64,000 nucleotides of DNA from Catelliglobosispora koreensis DSM 44566 (lineage in GTDB: Bacteria; Actinomycetota; Actinomycetes; Mycobacteriales; Micromonosporaceae). The position numbers and the translations under genes were made by a program. Below the pieces are notes generated by a model, which searched no databases, was not told where the DNA came from, and saw nothing but the letters and a program-made list of their open reading frames with translations. Location of the stretch: NCBI RefSeq assembly GCF_000379685.1, contig NZ_KB903249.1, positions 1-64,000 of the forward strand. The letters run 5' to 3'. Positions 22,587-31,165 of this stretch are shown here, in pieces; within the stretch, counting starts at the first letter, position 1; each line of letters opens with the position of its first letter.

Positions 22587-24827
22587 GTGAGAAAACCGAT
22601 CGCGATCGCCAGTATCGCGCTCGTCGCCGGCACCTATCTGGTGCTGACGGCGGGAGCGGGTGCGGCTGCACCGGATCCGGCACACACTGCCGTGTCCCGC
22701 GCAGAAGCAGCGCTGGCAGCTCACGGCGCGGATGTAAGGGCGGCCGCCGGTGAGACCTACGTGGTCAGCCGGTCCAAAGTGGACGCTAACGGTGCGTCCC
22801 ACGTTAAGTACGACCGGACCTACAAGGGCCTGCGCGTGTACGGTGGCGATTTCGTCATCCACACCAAGGCTGACGGCTCCTACGATGGCGCGTCCAACGG
22901 CCTCATCTCGCCGCTGACGCTCAGCACCACCCCCGCCATCAGTGGTGCCAAAGCGGTTCAGCTCGCCAAGGCGGCTTTCGAAGGCACCATCACCGAAAGC
23001 GGAGCCCCGGAACTGTTCGTGGACGCGAGCCAGGGAATTGGCCGCCTCGCCCACGAGACGGTTGTGAAGGGCTGGCTGGCTGACGGGCAGACCCCATCCG
23101 TGCTGCACGTGATCACTGACGCCAACACCGGTGCCCTCATCGGCTCGTTCGACGAGATCGAGACCGTCAACGGCACTGGCAACAGCGTCTACTCCGGCAC
23201 GGTCACCATCGACACGACGCTGTCCGGCAGCACGTACACGATGATTGACCCGTCGCACGGCAACGGCCGTACTTGCGACATGAACAACGGTACGTCGACG
23301 TGCACCAACTTCACCGACGCCGACAACACCTGGGGCAACGGTTCCAACAGCAACCGTCAGTCCGCCGGTGTCGACGCGCACTTCGGTGCGGCCAAGACGT
23401 TCGACTACTTCAAGCTCGTCCACGGCCGCAACGGCATCTTCGGCAACGGCCAGGGTGTCCCCAGCCGCGTGCACTACGGCAACGCCTATGTGAACGCGTT
23501 CTGGGACGGCGCGCAGATGACCTACGGTGACGGATCCGGCAACGCGAAGCCGCTCGTTTCGATCGACGTGGCCGGCCACGAGATGTCGCACGGCGTCACC
23601 GAAGCCCTCGCGGGCTTGGTCTACTCCGGAGAGTCCGGCGGCCTGAACGAGGCCACCAGTGACATCTTCGGCAACATGGTGGAGTTCTACGCCAACACCT
23701 CCGCTGACCCTGGCGACTACGATGTCGGCGAAAAGATCGACATCCGTGGCAACGGAACCCCACTGCGCTACATGTACAACCCGTCGCTGGACGGCTCGTC
23801 GCACAGCTGCTGGTCCACCAGCACCAACAGTGTCGACGTGCACTACTCCTCGGGCGTTGGCAACCACTTCTTCTTCAACCTGGCTGAAGGCTCAGGCGCC
23901 ACGCCGTATGGCACCAGCCCGCTTTGCGGGTCGGCACCGGCCGTCGTTGGCATCGGCCGCGCCAAGGCTGAGAAGATCTGGTACCGCGCGCTGGACGTGT
24001 ACTTCACCTCCAGCACCCGTTACGTTCTGACGTCCAACCCGGCCAACACGTCGCGTGCCTACACGCTGCGTGCCGCGACCGACCTTTATGGACTGTGCTC
24101 GGCTGAGTACAAGACCGTTCAGGCCGCGTGGACCTCGGTGAACGTCGCGGGCAGCGACACCGCTTGCCCGACCGGCAACGACTTCTCGCTCGCGGCTTCG
24201 CCCGCCAGCGGTGCGGTCAACCCGGGCAGCTCCATCAGCACCACGGTGACGGCGACGCTGACCAACGGCTCGGCCCAGACGGTCAACTTGACCGCCTCTG
24301 GCCTGCCGAGTGGCGCCACCGCGACCTTCAGCCCCACCTCGATCACGTCAGCCGGCGGAACCTCGACCCTGACGATCGCCACTAGCGCCTCCACCCCGGC
24401 GGGCACCTTCGCGGTGACCATCACGGGCACGGGCGCCAGCGCCACCCGTTCCACCACGTTCAGCCTGACCGTGAACGGTGCGCCTGGTTGCACCGGCACC
24501 AACGGCAACGACGTGGCTATCCCGGACAACACGACGGTGACTAGCACGATCACCATCTCCGGTTGCAACAGGAACGCCTCGGCCACCAGCTCGATCTCGG
24601 TGACGATCTACCACACCTACCGTGGTGACCTCGTCGTCGATCTCGTCGCGCCGGATGGCTCGGTCTACAACCTGAGCAACCGTGCTGGCGGTAGCGCTGA
24701 CAACCTCATCGCCACCTACAGCCGGAACCTGTCGACCGAAGCCGCCAACGGCACCTGGACCCTGCGGGTCCGTGACGCGGCCACCATCGACACCGGCCGT
24801 ATCGACACCTGGTCACTGACGCTCTAA
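22587..24827 (+). CDS. Secreted M4 (thermolysin-family) metalloprotease with Ig-like and P-domain tail
   Basis: A 746-residue secreted zymogen. In order: signal peptide (about 1-30, ending GAAAAP); FTP/PepSY propeptide (about 35-190, with YKGLRVYGGDFVIH); M4 catalytic domain with zinc site GHEMSHGVTE and the third ligand in GGLNEATSD; M4 C-terminal domain with the DVHYSSGVGNHFF substrate-site segment; a Ser/Thr-rich NEW3/Ig-like domain (FSLAASPASGAVNPGS onward); and a C-terminal P/Homo-B domain (YRGDLVVDLVAPDGSVYNL to WSLTL). GTG 22587 is chosen because it follows a strong ribosome site and begins the signal peptide; the frame upstream is AT-rich leader. Role: extracellular protein degradation. 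Confidence 0.95.
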   Translation: MRKPIAIASIALVAGTYLVLTAGAGAAAPDPAHTAVSRAEAALAAHGADVRAAAGETYVVSRSKVDANGASHVKYDRTYKGLRVYGGDFVIHTKADGSYDGASNGLISPLTLSTTPAISGAKAVQLAKAAFEGTITESGAPELFVDASQGIGRLAHETVVKGWLADGQTPSVLHVITDANTGALIGSFDEIETVNGTGNSVYSGTVTIDTTLSGSTYTMIDPSHGNGRTCDMNNGTSTCTNFTDADNTWGNGSNSNRQSAGVDAHFGAAKTFDYFKLVHGRNGIFGNGQGVPSRVHYGNAYVNAFWDGAQMTYGDGSGNAKPLVSIDVAGHEMSHGVTEALAGLVYSGESGGLNEATSDIFGNMVEFYANTSADPGDYDVGEKIDIRGNGTPLRYMYNPSLDGSSHSCWSTSTNSVDVHYSSGVGNHFFFNLAEGSGATPYGTSPLCGSAPAVVGIGRAKAEKIWYRALDVYFTSSTRYVLTSNPANTSRAYTLRAATDLYGLCSAEYKTVQAAWTSVNVAGSDTACPTGNDFSLAASPASGAVNPGSSISTTVTATLTNGSAQTVNLTASGLPSGATATFSPTSITSAGGTSTLTIATSASTPAGTFAVTITGTGASATRSTTFSLTVNGAPGCTGTNGNDVAIPDNTTVTSTITISGCNRNASATSSISVTIYHTYRGDLVVDLVAPDGSVYNLSNRAGGSADNLIATYSRNLSTEAANGTWTLRVRDAATIDTGRIDTWSLTL

Positions 24828-24842
24828 TAACGACAGTGCCTG

Positions 24843-24873
24843 CTGGCCCCGGCTACCTGTTAGCCGGGGCCAG
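24843..24873. terminator. 13-bp perfect hairpin between convergent genes
   Basis: CTGGCCCCGGCTA and TAGCCGGGGCCAG pair exactly around a CCTGT loop. It lies 15 bp after the protease stop and the right-hand gene's TAG stop is within the left arm. No U-tract follows, as is common for actinomycete terminators. Probably terminates both convergent transcripts. Confidence 0.75.
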
Positions 24874-25560
24874 TATGTGCAGCAGCTCGGCTAGCGTGTC
24901 TGGCGCCGAGACCATCGGCCAGTGCCCGGTGTTGAGTTCGACGATCTTCCAGTGATCAGCGAAGGGCTCGAGTTCCTTGCGGGGAGCCGGATCGGGCTGG
25001 ATGCACTGGATGTAGACCGCGTTCAGCTTCTCCAGCGGGCGGCTCAGCGCCGCGGGGTCAAGCAAAGTGCCCCCCGGATGCGGCGTCGCGTGAGCGATCA
25101 GCCACTCGGCCTGGGCATCGGACAGGTCATTCTCAAGAAGCTCAGCGGTGTCGAAAACCGGCCAGACGCCCCCATTTGCGGCGATGTCCTCCCGCACGAT
25201 CCGCTGCCCGTTTTCCGACCACGAATCGATGAGTGACCGCCCGTCCTCGGGCAGGTTGGCGTCGACGAAAACGACCTGTGCCACGCGGTCAATCGCCTGG
25301 TCAGCGACCATCCCCGCGACGAGGCCGGCATAGCTGTGGCCGACAATCACCGCATCGCGCAGGTCATGTTCTTCCAGCAAGCGCAGCACGTCATGGACAT
25401 GATCACTGAGGCCAAACGACTCGGCACCGGCGCTGCGCTCAGCCAGGCCGGGCAACGTCACCGCGAAGACCTCGTGCCCACGTGCCCTTAAGTTGGCAGC
25501 GACGCTCGCCCAGGCCCACGACCCCAGCCAAGCACCGGGAATCAACACCATTGCTGTCAC
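24853..25560 (-). CDS. Alpha/beta hydrolase (salicylate-esterase-like)
   Basis: A 235-residue alpha/beta hydrolase. The oxyanion segment LIPGAWLGSWAW, nucleophile elbow VGHSYAG (Ser about residue 74) and final His in NTGHWPM are present, resembling plant-type methylesterase/AB_hydrolase_6 enzymes. GTG 25560 is 6 nt after a minus-strand TAATTT. Substrate unknown. Confidence 0.87.
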   Translation of the reverse strand: MTAMVLIPGAWLGSWAWASVAANLRARGHEVFAVTLPGLAERSAGAESFGLSDHVHDVLRLLEEHDLRDAVIVGHSYAGLVAGMVADQAIDRVAQVVFVDANLPEDGRSLIDSWSENGQRIVREDIAANGGVWPVFDTAELLENDLSDAQAEWLIAHATPHPGGTLLDPAALSRPLEKLNAVYIQCIQPDPAPRKELEPFADHWKIVELNTGHWPMVSAPDTLAELLHILAPANR

Positions 25561-25566
25561 ATAGCG

Positions 25567-25572
25567 AAATTA
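25567..25572 (-). promoter_or_regulatory. -10 box TAATTT (minus), leaderless start for 25560
   Basis: Minus-strand TAATTT, 6 nt (CGCTAT), GTG 25560. Overlaps the stop codon of the upstream gene. Confidence 0.5.
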
Positions 25573-26133
25573 ACGCGGGGGTACGACAGGATGGCGTCCC
25601 GTGGCTCCCAGCAGCGTTTCAAACGGACCGCCAGACACCGGGACCTCAGCGCCGAAGACCCCGTTCTCGCGGGCCATCGGCCCCATCTGATCCACGAGCC
25701 CGAGCAACTCCTGCACGGACTGGGCGTCGGGAGAGTAGGGCTGGCCCGTGGCCTGGGCGAGATCCCAGCTGTGCACGGTCAGATCCAGCAACACGAGCTT
25801 GGCGACAACGGGTTGCGGCAGGCCCATTCCGGGCGACACTCCGTCCAAACTGGAGGGCTCAGCCCACGCTTTGACCAGAGCCTCCGTCTCGGCCACGTAG
25901 CGCTCCCGCCAATCGCCGTCGAGCACGTCAGGTGTGCCGCTGAAATCAGCGGGCTCCCGCGCGGCCAGCGCCTGGAAATTCACGACCACCTGGAACAGAT
26001 GATTGAGCAGATCCCGCACACTGAACTCGGCGCACGGCGTGGGCAGGCCAAACTGGTCATCGGTGACGCCGCGCACAACCGGGATCGAAGCGGCCGAGGC
26101 ACGGGCTAGCAGGTCACTAAGGTGGTTACCCAT
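25570..26133 (-). CDS. TIGR03086-type DinB-like metal-binding protein (maleylpyruvate isomerase N-terminal domain)
   Basis: A 187-residue protein of the DinB/YfiT-like four-helix fold. Metal-ligand histidines lie at the expected places: VRDLLNHLFQVV (about residue 45) and LTVHSWDLAQATGQP (about 137). The opening PTPCAEFSVRDLL is a hallmark of the TIGR03086 family. Members probably act in mycothiol-dependent chemistry; activity here is unknown. ATG 26133 is 6 nt after a minus-strand TACGGT. Confidence 0.87.
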   Translation of the reverse strand: MGNHLSDLLARASAASIPVVRGVTDDQFGLPTPCAEFSVRDLLNHLFQVVVNFQALAAREPADFSGTPDVLDGDWRERYVAETEALVKAWAEPSSLDGVSPGMGLPQPVVAKLVLLDLTVHSWDLAQATGQPYSPDAQSVQELLGLVDQMGPMARENGVFGAEVPVSGGPFETLLGATGRHPVVPPR

Positions 26134-26139
26134 AGGCGA

Positions 26140-26145
26140 ACCGTA
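26140..26145 (-). promoter_or_regulatory. -10 box TACGGT (minus), leaderless start for 26133
   Basis: Minus-strand TACGGT, 6 nt (TCGCCT), ATG 26133. Confidence 0.55.
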
Positions 26146-26167
26146 GACGCGCAGGGGGTGGAGCGCC

Positions 26168-26938
26168 TTGAACAAACGCGACATCAGGCGTGACACACGA
26201 GGCATCCTTGACCCGCGAGAGCTGATGACACGGGTCAAGTTCCGGCGCGCAGCGGCGGCAGCCGCGTTGCGCCCCTACGTCGAGCACTACTGGCTCATCG
26301 GCTGGGACTTGGCCGAGCCCTATGAGCAGCACGTGCTGCCGCACCCGTGCGTCAACATCGTGTTCCAGCGCTACGGCGACGAGTTCTTCGCCGAGACGGC
26401 CGGTGTCGGGGTGGAGCTGTTCTCCATCAAGCTGCACGGCACGGGAAGTGTGGCGGGCGTTCAGTTCCGGCCAGGCGGCTTCAGGCCGTTCTACGGGCGG
26501 CCGGTGTCGGAGTTGACGGGCTTACGAGTACCCATCGAAAATCCACCGGACATCTTGGGAGCGGACCCGGCGGCGGCGCTCGATGCCTATTTGCTGGGCT
26601 TGAATCCTCAGCCTGATCCGCAGGCCGACCTCGCGATGGAGTTAGCCGACGCGATCCGCCAGGACCGTGCCGTGTCGCGTGTGGACAGATTCGCGGAAAG
26701 CCGTGGTTTGTCGGTTCGTGCGCTGCAACGGATTTTTAGCGATTATGTGGGCGTGAGCCCGAAGTGGGTTGTGCTGCGCTATCGCATTCAGGAGGCGATT
26801 GAGCTGGCTGGCCCCGACGTCAACTGGGCCGCGCTGGCCGCCGAGCTTGGCTACAGTGACCAGGCCCATCTCGTCCGCGATTTCACCGCCACAATTGGTG
26901 TGTCGCCCGCGGCCTACGGAGTGCAGCGTGCCCGTTGA
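26168..26938 (+). CDS. AraC-family transcriptional regulator
   Basis: A 256-residue regulator. The N-terminal DUF6597-like sensor has LRPYVEHYWLIGWDL and LPHPCVNIVFQ; the C-terminal HTH_18 domain includes VDRFAESRGLSVRALQRIFSDYVGVSPKWVVLRYR and AALAAELGYSDQAHLVRDFTATIGVSPAAY. TTG 26168 follows GGGGGTGGAG (26153-26162); ATG 26225 is an alternative but would drop the RGILDP segment often seen in this group. The next gene starts inside its last codons, so it is first of an AraC-GrpB-Nudix operon. Confidence 0.9.
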   Translation: MNKRDIRRDTRGILDPRELMTRVKFRRAAAAAALRPYVEHYWLIGWDLAEPYEQHVLPHPCVNIVFQRYGDEFFAETAGVGVELFSIKLHGTGSVAGVQFRPGGFRPFYGRPVSELTGLRVPIENPPDILGADPAAALDAYLLGLNPQPDPQADLAMELADAIRQDRAVSRVDRFAESRGLSVRALQRIFSDYVGVSPKWVVLRYRIQEAIELAGPDVNWAALAAELGYSDQAHLVRDFTATIGVSPAAYGVQRAR

Positions 26939-27482
26939 GATCCATGCGCCAGATCCCTGGTGGCCACAGGAATTCAGCCAGATCGCCACAGACTTGCACG
27001 GCATCCTTGGTGACACCGTGCTGCGCATCGATCACATTGGCTCCACGTCGGTTCCTGGCCTCGCGGCGAAGGATGTCATCGACATTCAGGTAACAGTGGC
27101 TTCAGACCTGGACCGGCCCTTCGGTTTGCTCGCCGCGGCTGGCTGGCAACAGAAAACCCCTCAGACCGACCATGTGGTACCAGGTGAGCCGACCGACCCG
27201 GCGCAGTGGCAGAAACGGCTCGCCGTCGAGCCACCCGGGCACCGGCGCGTCAACTGCCACTTGCGGATCGCCGGGCGGGCCAACCAGCGCTACGCGTTGC
27301 TGTTCCGCGACTATTTGCGGGCACATCCGGCCACGGCCGCCGCCTACGGTGACTACAAGATGCGTGCCGCGCAGCTTCCGTTCACTGACGTCGGGCAGTA
27401 TGCCGATTTGAAAGACCCCGTCTGCGATCTCGTATACCTGCCCGCGCGTGAGTGGGCCGCCCGCACGGGCTGGACCGCGTGA
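26928..27482 (+). CDS. GrpB family protein (nucleotidyltransferase-like fold)
   Basis: A 184-residue protein with the GrpB (UPF0157) signature: WWPQEFSQIATDLHGILG, then IDHIGSTSVPGLAAKDVIDIQV. GrpB proteins have a nucleotidyltransferase-like fold; some are fused to CoaE. Function is not established. GTG 26928 overlaps the AraC gene by 11 bp; its TGA overlaps the GTG of the Nudix reading frame. Confidence 0.88.
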   Translation: MPVEIHAPDPWWPQEFSQIATDLHGILGDTVLRIDHIGSTSVPGLAAKDVIDIQVTVASDLDRPFGLLAAAGWQQKTPQTDHVVPGEPTDPAQWQKRLAVEPPGHRRVNCHLRIAGRANQRYALLFRDYLRAHPATAAAYGDYKMRAAQLPFTDVGQYADLKDPVCDLVYLPAREWAARTGWTA

Positions 27483-27964
27483 GCCTGCCAAAGCACACCT
27501 CGGCCCGGCTCATCCTGGCCGATCCGCAAGACCGGGTGCTTTTGTTTCAGCACCAGCGCGATTAATCGTCTGCGGCACAGTGGATTACGCCTGGCGGAGG
27601 TTTGAAGCCAGGCGAGACCCCGGCGGCTGGCGTCATCCGGGAGTTGCGTGAGGAGACCGGTTTTCAGCTCACTGACGTTGGCTCACCGGTCGCCTTCGCC
27701 GCCGGGCGCTGGCGTTCCCGGCACGGCGTCTTGTTCGATCAGGTGACGTGGTATTTCTTCGTGCGCGGTATCGGGGGCAAGCTCGACCTCAGTGGCCAGG
27801 AACAGCACGAGCGAGTCGTCCTGCGACAGCATCGCTGGATGACGGTCAGCGAAATCGCTGCCACGCAACATGTCTCGCCTCTTGGCTTGGTGGATCTGCT
27901 GCCCCTTCTGCTCGCCGCCCATCGGCCAGAGACCCCGCTGCGGTTTCCGTGGCGTGACGACTGA
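27479..27964 (+). pseudogene. Nudix hydrolase interrupted by an in-frame TAA
   Basis: From GTG 27479 the frame encodes a Nudix N terminus (SARLILADPQDRVLLFQHQR), meets TAA at 27563-27565 after 28 codons, and continues in the same frame with WITPGGGLKPGE and an intact Nudix box (G-x5-E-x7-REL-REET-GF, from 27593 on) to TGA 27964. Downstream of the stop only a TTG at 27602 could restart, which would drop the first strands of the fold. So this is either a recent nonsense pseudogene, a sequencing error, or a read-through gene. The rest shows no other decay. It is coupled to GrpB by GTGA overlap. Confidence 0.8.
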
Positions 27965-28109
27965 AAGGTAGGGGAGTGTGCGTTTCGGGCTGTGGATCGT
28001 GACACGCGACCGGCGGAAGTTGAGTGGTCAGCAGGTAAGTGAATCTGTTGTGGCCCATGGTGTTTCGGGTCACATGTCAGCGATGGCTGGTTTCGTCACA
28101 CCGTCTGTT

Positions 28110-28115
28110 TAGGAT
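28110..28115 (+). promoter_or_regulatory. -10 box TAGGAT, leaderless start for 28122
   Basis: TAGGAT, 6 nt (TTTGGC), ATG 28122. Confidence 0.55.
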
Positions 28116-28121
28116 TTTGGC

Positions 28122-29477
28122 ATGGTGGTCGAAGCGGCGGTTGATGAGCTGATCACCGCTGCGCGGGCCGTCGCCATAGCTGAAGCACAGCTGCTGCAGG
28201 CACTATCGCGCGTAGCGAAGGCCAGCCCGGTTCGTGAGTTCGCGCCGGTGGAAGTCGCGTCGTCCCTCGCCTGGTCGCGGCAAGCGGCCACAGCGAAGCT
28301 TGCGTTCGCCCGTGAAGTGCTTGAGCTGTCGGCTGTTTTCGGCTCACTGAGCCGCGGCGAGATCGACCTGCCCAAGGCGCGTGTGTTTTGTGAAGAGACA
28401 AGGGTTCTTCCTCCAGAGTCGGCACGTGACGTGTGCGGTCAGTTGCTTCCAGAAGCTCCGGGGCTTACGACCGGTCAGCTGCGGGCAAAGTTAAGCCGCC
28501 TTGTCCTGACCATCGATCCCCATGCTGCCAAGGCCCGTCATCGCGAAAAGGTCGCGTCGCGCCGACTGGTGTTCGAGCCCGATCGTGATGGCTGCGCCGG
28601 GCTGTTCGCCTTGGACCTGCCTGCCGATAGGGCTCGCGCGGCGGCAAACGCAGTGCACGCACAGGCCCGGATGGCCCGTGCCGCGGGCGACGCGCGATCG
28701 ATGGATCAGCTGCGGGCCGATATTTTCCTCGATCTGTTATCGGGCAAGCCTTCTGGTGGACGCGGCGGCAGTGTCGAGCTGACCGCCTCCTTGCGGACGC
28801 TCGTCCATCTCGCTGAGACGCCTGGCGATCTCGCCGGCTACGGCCCGGTCATCGCTGACATCGCTCGCAAAGTCGCTTCCCAGCAACGAAACGCTTCTTG
28901 GACCTTTACCGTGCACGACGCCGAAACCGGCGATACCTTCCACGGGATCACGCGCACTCGTCCGACGCCGCCAAAGGAGGCGGCCAAGTTGGGCGGCCCA
29001 CGTCCAGGTGCTCCGGCGGATCGATCCGCTTCACCCGGCCGTTCACGCGGGCGGGCAAGGGCTGCCAGCGGGCCGATGTTTATGCCGCCGCTTAGCGCGA
29101 ATCAGACCCGTCAGCACCCGGTCCGTGACTCGGTGGAGACCGACTACGCCGAGAGAGCCAACAGCGCCGGCAAAGCCGACATCACGCGGGACCGTCGTCA
29201 GGCGACAGCCGCTGTCGCCCGGATCGTGCGGGCGCGTGACCGCAGATGCCGCGCGCCAGGGTGTCGCGTTCCAGCCTCGCGATGCGATCTAGACCACCGT
29301 CAAGACTGGGCACACGGTGGCCGGACAGAGCCAGCCAACCTCGTCCCGTTATGTCGCTACCATCACCGCGCCAAACATGTAGGCGGCTGGCGTTACTACC
29401 GGACGAAACATGGCGCCTATGTGTGGCGCAGCCCGCTCGGCCGCAACTATCGAGTCGATCCGGAACTACCGCCGTAA
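28122..29477 (+). CDS. DUF222/HNH endonuclease domain protein (13E12 repeat family)
   Basis: A 451-residue protein with an N-terminal alpha-helical DUF222 region (residues 1-240, including SSLAWSRQAATAKLAFAREVLE) and a C-terminal HNH nuclease module: CRAPGC, then CDLDHRQDWAHGG, ANLVPLCRYHHRAKH. Both zinc-binding cysteine pairs and the H-N-H residues appear intact. A Pro/Arg-rich linker (about 285-345) joins the two. The family is multi-copy in actinobacteria, named for the mycobacterial REP13E12 repeats; biological role uncertain. Single-gene unit behind a leaderless promoter. Confidence 0.9.
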   Translation: MVVEAAVDELITAARAVAIAEAQLLQALSRVAKASPVREFAPVEVASSLAWSRQAATAKLAFAREVLELSAVFGSLSRGEIDLPKARVFCEETRVLPPESARDVCGQLLPEAPGLTTGQLRAKLSRLVLTIDPHAAKARHREKVASRRLVFEPDRDGCAGLFALDLPADRARAAANAVHAQARMARAAGDARSMDQLRADIFLDLLSGKPSGGRGGSVELTASLRTLVHLAETPGDLAGYGPVIADIARKVASQQRNASWTFTVHDAETGDTFHGITRTRPTPPKEAAKLGGPRPGAPADRSASPGRSRGRARAASGPMFMPPLSANQTRQHPVRDSVETDYAERANSAGKADITRDRRQATAAVARIVRARDRRCRAPGCRVPASRCDLDHRQDWAHGGRTEPANLVPLCRYHHRAKHVGGWRYYRTKHGAYVWRSPLGRNYRVDPELPP

Positions 29478-29494
29478 GGGCGACAGTAAACCGG

Positions 29495-30061
29495 CTACTC
29501 GCTGTAGTGCGAGAGGTAGGAGCGGACGTGGGGTGGGAGGTCGTCCCAGGGCTCGTCGAAGTCGACGATGAGGAACCAGGCGAGGTTCTCGACCCAGTAG
29601 CGGTAGAGAAACTGCTCGAATTCCGGTGCAACCTCGATCAGCGAGTCGGGGTCTTCGGCGTCGCCGCAGACGATGCGGTGGGTTCCGTCGGGGAACAGGT
29701 GCAGGTACCAGAACAGGCAGCCCTGCTGGTCGTTGAGGAACCGCACTAACGTGGTGCCGTCTTCTAGCGGAAGGAAAGGTAACGCCTCCTCCCACCAGCA
29801 AGCGGTGCATGACGGGATCGCGGCGGTCAGTGCCGGTTTGCGGACGAAGTCCACAAACGACGGTGGCAAGCCAGCTGGCAGATCTGAGCGCGAGAAGACG
29901 CCAACGTACTCAATATCCGGGTCGATTCCCGTGTCTAGCCAGGAAAACGTGCCGTCGAGCGGGGGTAATGCGGGCATGCTGGACGGCGGGTAGAACCCGT
30001 AGGTTCCCTCGCAAGCCCGGTAGGGGCCGAGGTCCGTTCCCATCCACCCGTCGTTAAACAC
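29495..30061 (-). CDS. SMI1/KNR4 (SUKH)-like protein
   Basis: A 188-residue soluble protein. LPAGLPPSFVDFV and the block TTLVRFLNDQQGCLFWYLHLFPDG resemble actinobacterial SMI1/KNR4-type (SUKH) proteins; SUKH proteins often act as immunity proteins for polymorphic toxins, but many are housekeeping. No toxin gene is next to it. GTG 30061 is 2 bp after the epoxide hydrolase stop, making it the last gene of a four-gene operon. Confidence 0.65.
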   Translation of the reverse strand: MFNDGWMGTDLGPYRACEGTYGFYPPSSMPALPPLDGTFSWLDTGIDPDIEYVGVFSRSDLPAGLPPSFVDFVRKPALTAAIPSCTACWWEEALPFLPLEDGTTLVRFLNDQQGCLFWYLHLFPDGTHRIVCGDAEDPDSLIEVAPEFEQFLYRYWVENLAWFLIVDFDEPWDDLPPHVRSYLSHYSE

Positions 30062-30063
30062 CG

Positions 30064-31164
30064 CTACAGACTAGCGAAAAACGCGGCGATGTCATGGGCC
30101 ACGATGTGCGGCTGCTCGATCGGGGCGAAGTGGCCGCCTTCGCCGTAGACGGTCCAGCGCTGAATGTCGTAGAGGCCGCAAAGCCAGTCGCGCGTGGGCT
30201 CGCCCTCAAATACCTGCTGGTTGGGGAACACGGCCGCGGCGGTTGGCACGTCGATATAGGACGGGGTGACGGCGTGCCAGCGGTTGTCGTAGTAGTCGCG
30301 TAACGAGGGGGTGATGCTGCCCGTCACCCAGTAAAGCGTGAGCAGCGTGAGCAGGAAGTCGTCCGGCGGCGGCGTGCCGCACCACGAGCGCCACTTCTCC
30401 AGGAGCCAGGCGGCCAGGCCGGCTGGTGAGTCGTTGAGCCCGTAGCCGAGCGTTTGTGGCTTGGTTGACTGAATCGCGCTGTAGCCGCGTTCGGCGGACG
30501 CCCAGGCGCCATGCTCAGCTTGGTAGAGAGTGTCCGCTGTGGACAGTGGTGGGGTCAGGTCGAAGTTGGTCAGGTGCAGGCCGATGACGGACGCCGGGTC
30601 GTCGAGCGCCATGAACGCGGCGACGCCGGAGCCGAAGTCTCCGCCGCCGGCGCCGTAACGGGCGTAGCCCAGAGAGCGCATGAGGGAACGCCAAACGTCT
30701 GCCACGTAACGATAGTTGACTCCCGTTCGCAGCGGGCGAGGTGAGAAACCGTAACCGGGCAGGGAGGGGATGACGACGTCAAACTCTGGCCCATCGATGC
30801 CGAACGAGGCCGGATCGGTCAGCATGCGCATGACCGGCAGGTATTCGATGTAGGCCGAGGGCCACCCGTGCGTCAGGATCAGTGGAATCCCGCTGCCGTG
30901 CTTGGCTTTCTGGTGCACAAAGTGGACGGTCACATCACCAAAGGAAGCAACAAACTGTGGAACGGCGTTTAGCGCATGGCAAGCCGAAGGCCAGTCAAAG
31001 GCCGACCACGCCAGCAGCTTGTCCTGCAGGAACGACAGTGGCGTGCCCTGGGACCAGGCGACGTCGGCGATCTCGTCCGGCCAGCGCGTGCGGGCGATCC
31101 GTTCGCGCAGGTCACTGAGCACTTCGTCGGGCACGTGCACGGTAAAGGGCTGCACATTGCTCAC
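30064..31164 (-). CDS. Epoxide hydrolase (EHN-type alpha/beta hydrolase)
   Basis: A 366-residue enzyme with the N-terminal EHN domain (FTVHVPDEVLSDLRERIARTRWP) and an alpha/beta hydrolase core. HGWPSAYIEYLPVM holds the oxyanion HGWP motif; the nucleophile Asp is in GGGDFGSG; the terminal His in GEGGHFAPIEQP. This fits the microsomal-type epoxide hydrolase family that opens epoxides to diols. GTG 31164 is 1 bp from the HEAT gene stop. Following a P450 in the same operon, it could hydrolyse an epoxide made by that P450. Confidence 0.88.
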   Translation of the reverse strand: MSNVQPFTVHVPDEVLSDLRERIARTRWPDEIADVAWSQGTPLSFLQDKLLAWSAFDWPSACHALNAVPQFVASFGDVTVHFVHQKAKHGSGIPLILTHGWPSAYIEYLPVMRMLTDPASFGIDGPEFDVVIPSLPGYGFSPRPLRTGVNYRYVADVWRSLMRSLGYARYGAGGGDFGSGVAAFMALDDPASVIGLHLTNFDLTPPLSTADTLYQAEHGAWASAERGYSAIQSTKPQTLGYGLNDSPAGLAAWLLEKWRSWCGTPPPDDFLLTLLTLYWVTGSITPSLRDYYDNRWHAVTPSYIDVPTAAAVFPNQQVFEGEPTRDWLCGLYDIQRWTVYGEGGHFAPIEQPHIVAHDIAAFFASL

Positions 31165-31165
31165 G

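Noticed and set aside
27602-27964. Separate 120-residue Nudix gene starting at TTG 27602
   Set aside because: Would lack the first strands of the Nudix fold, which are encoded in the same frame upstream of the TAA.
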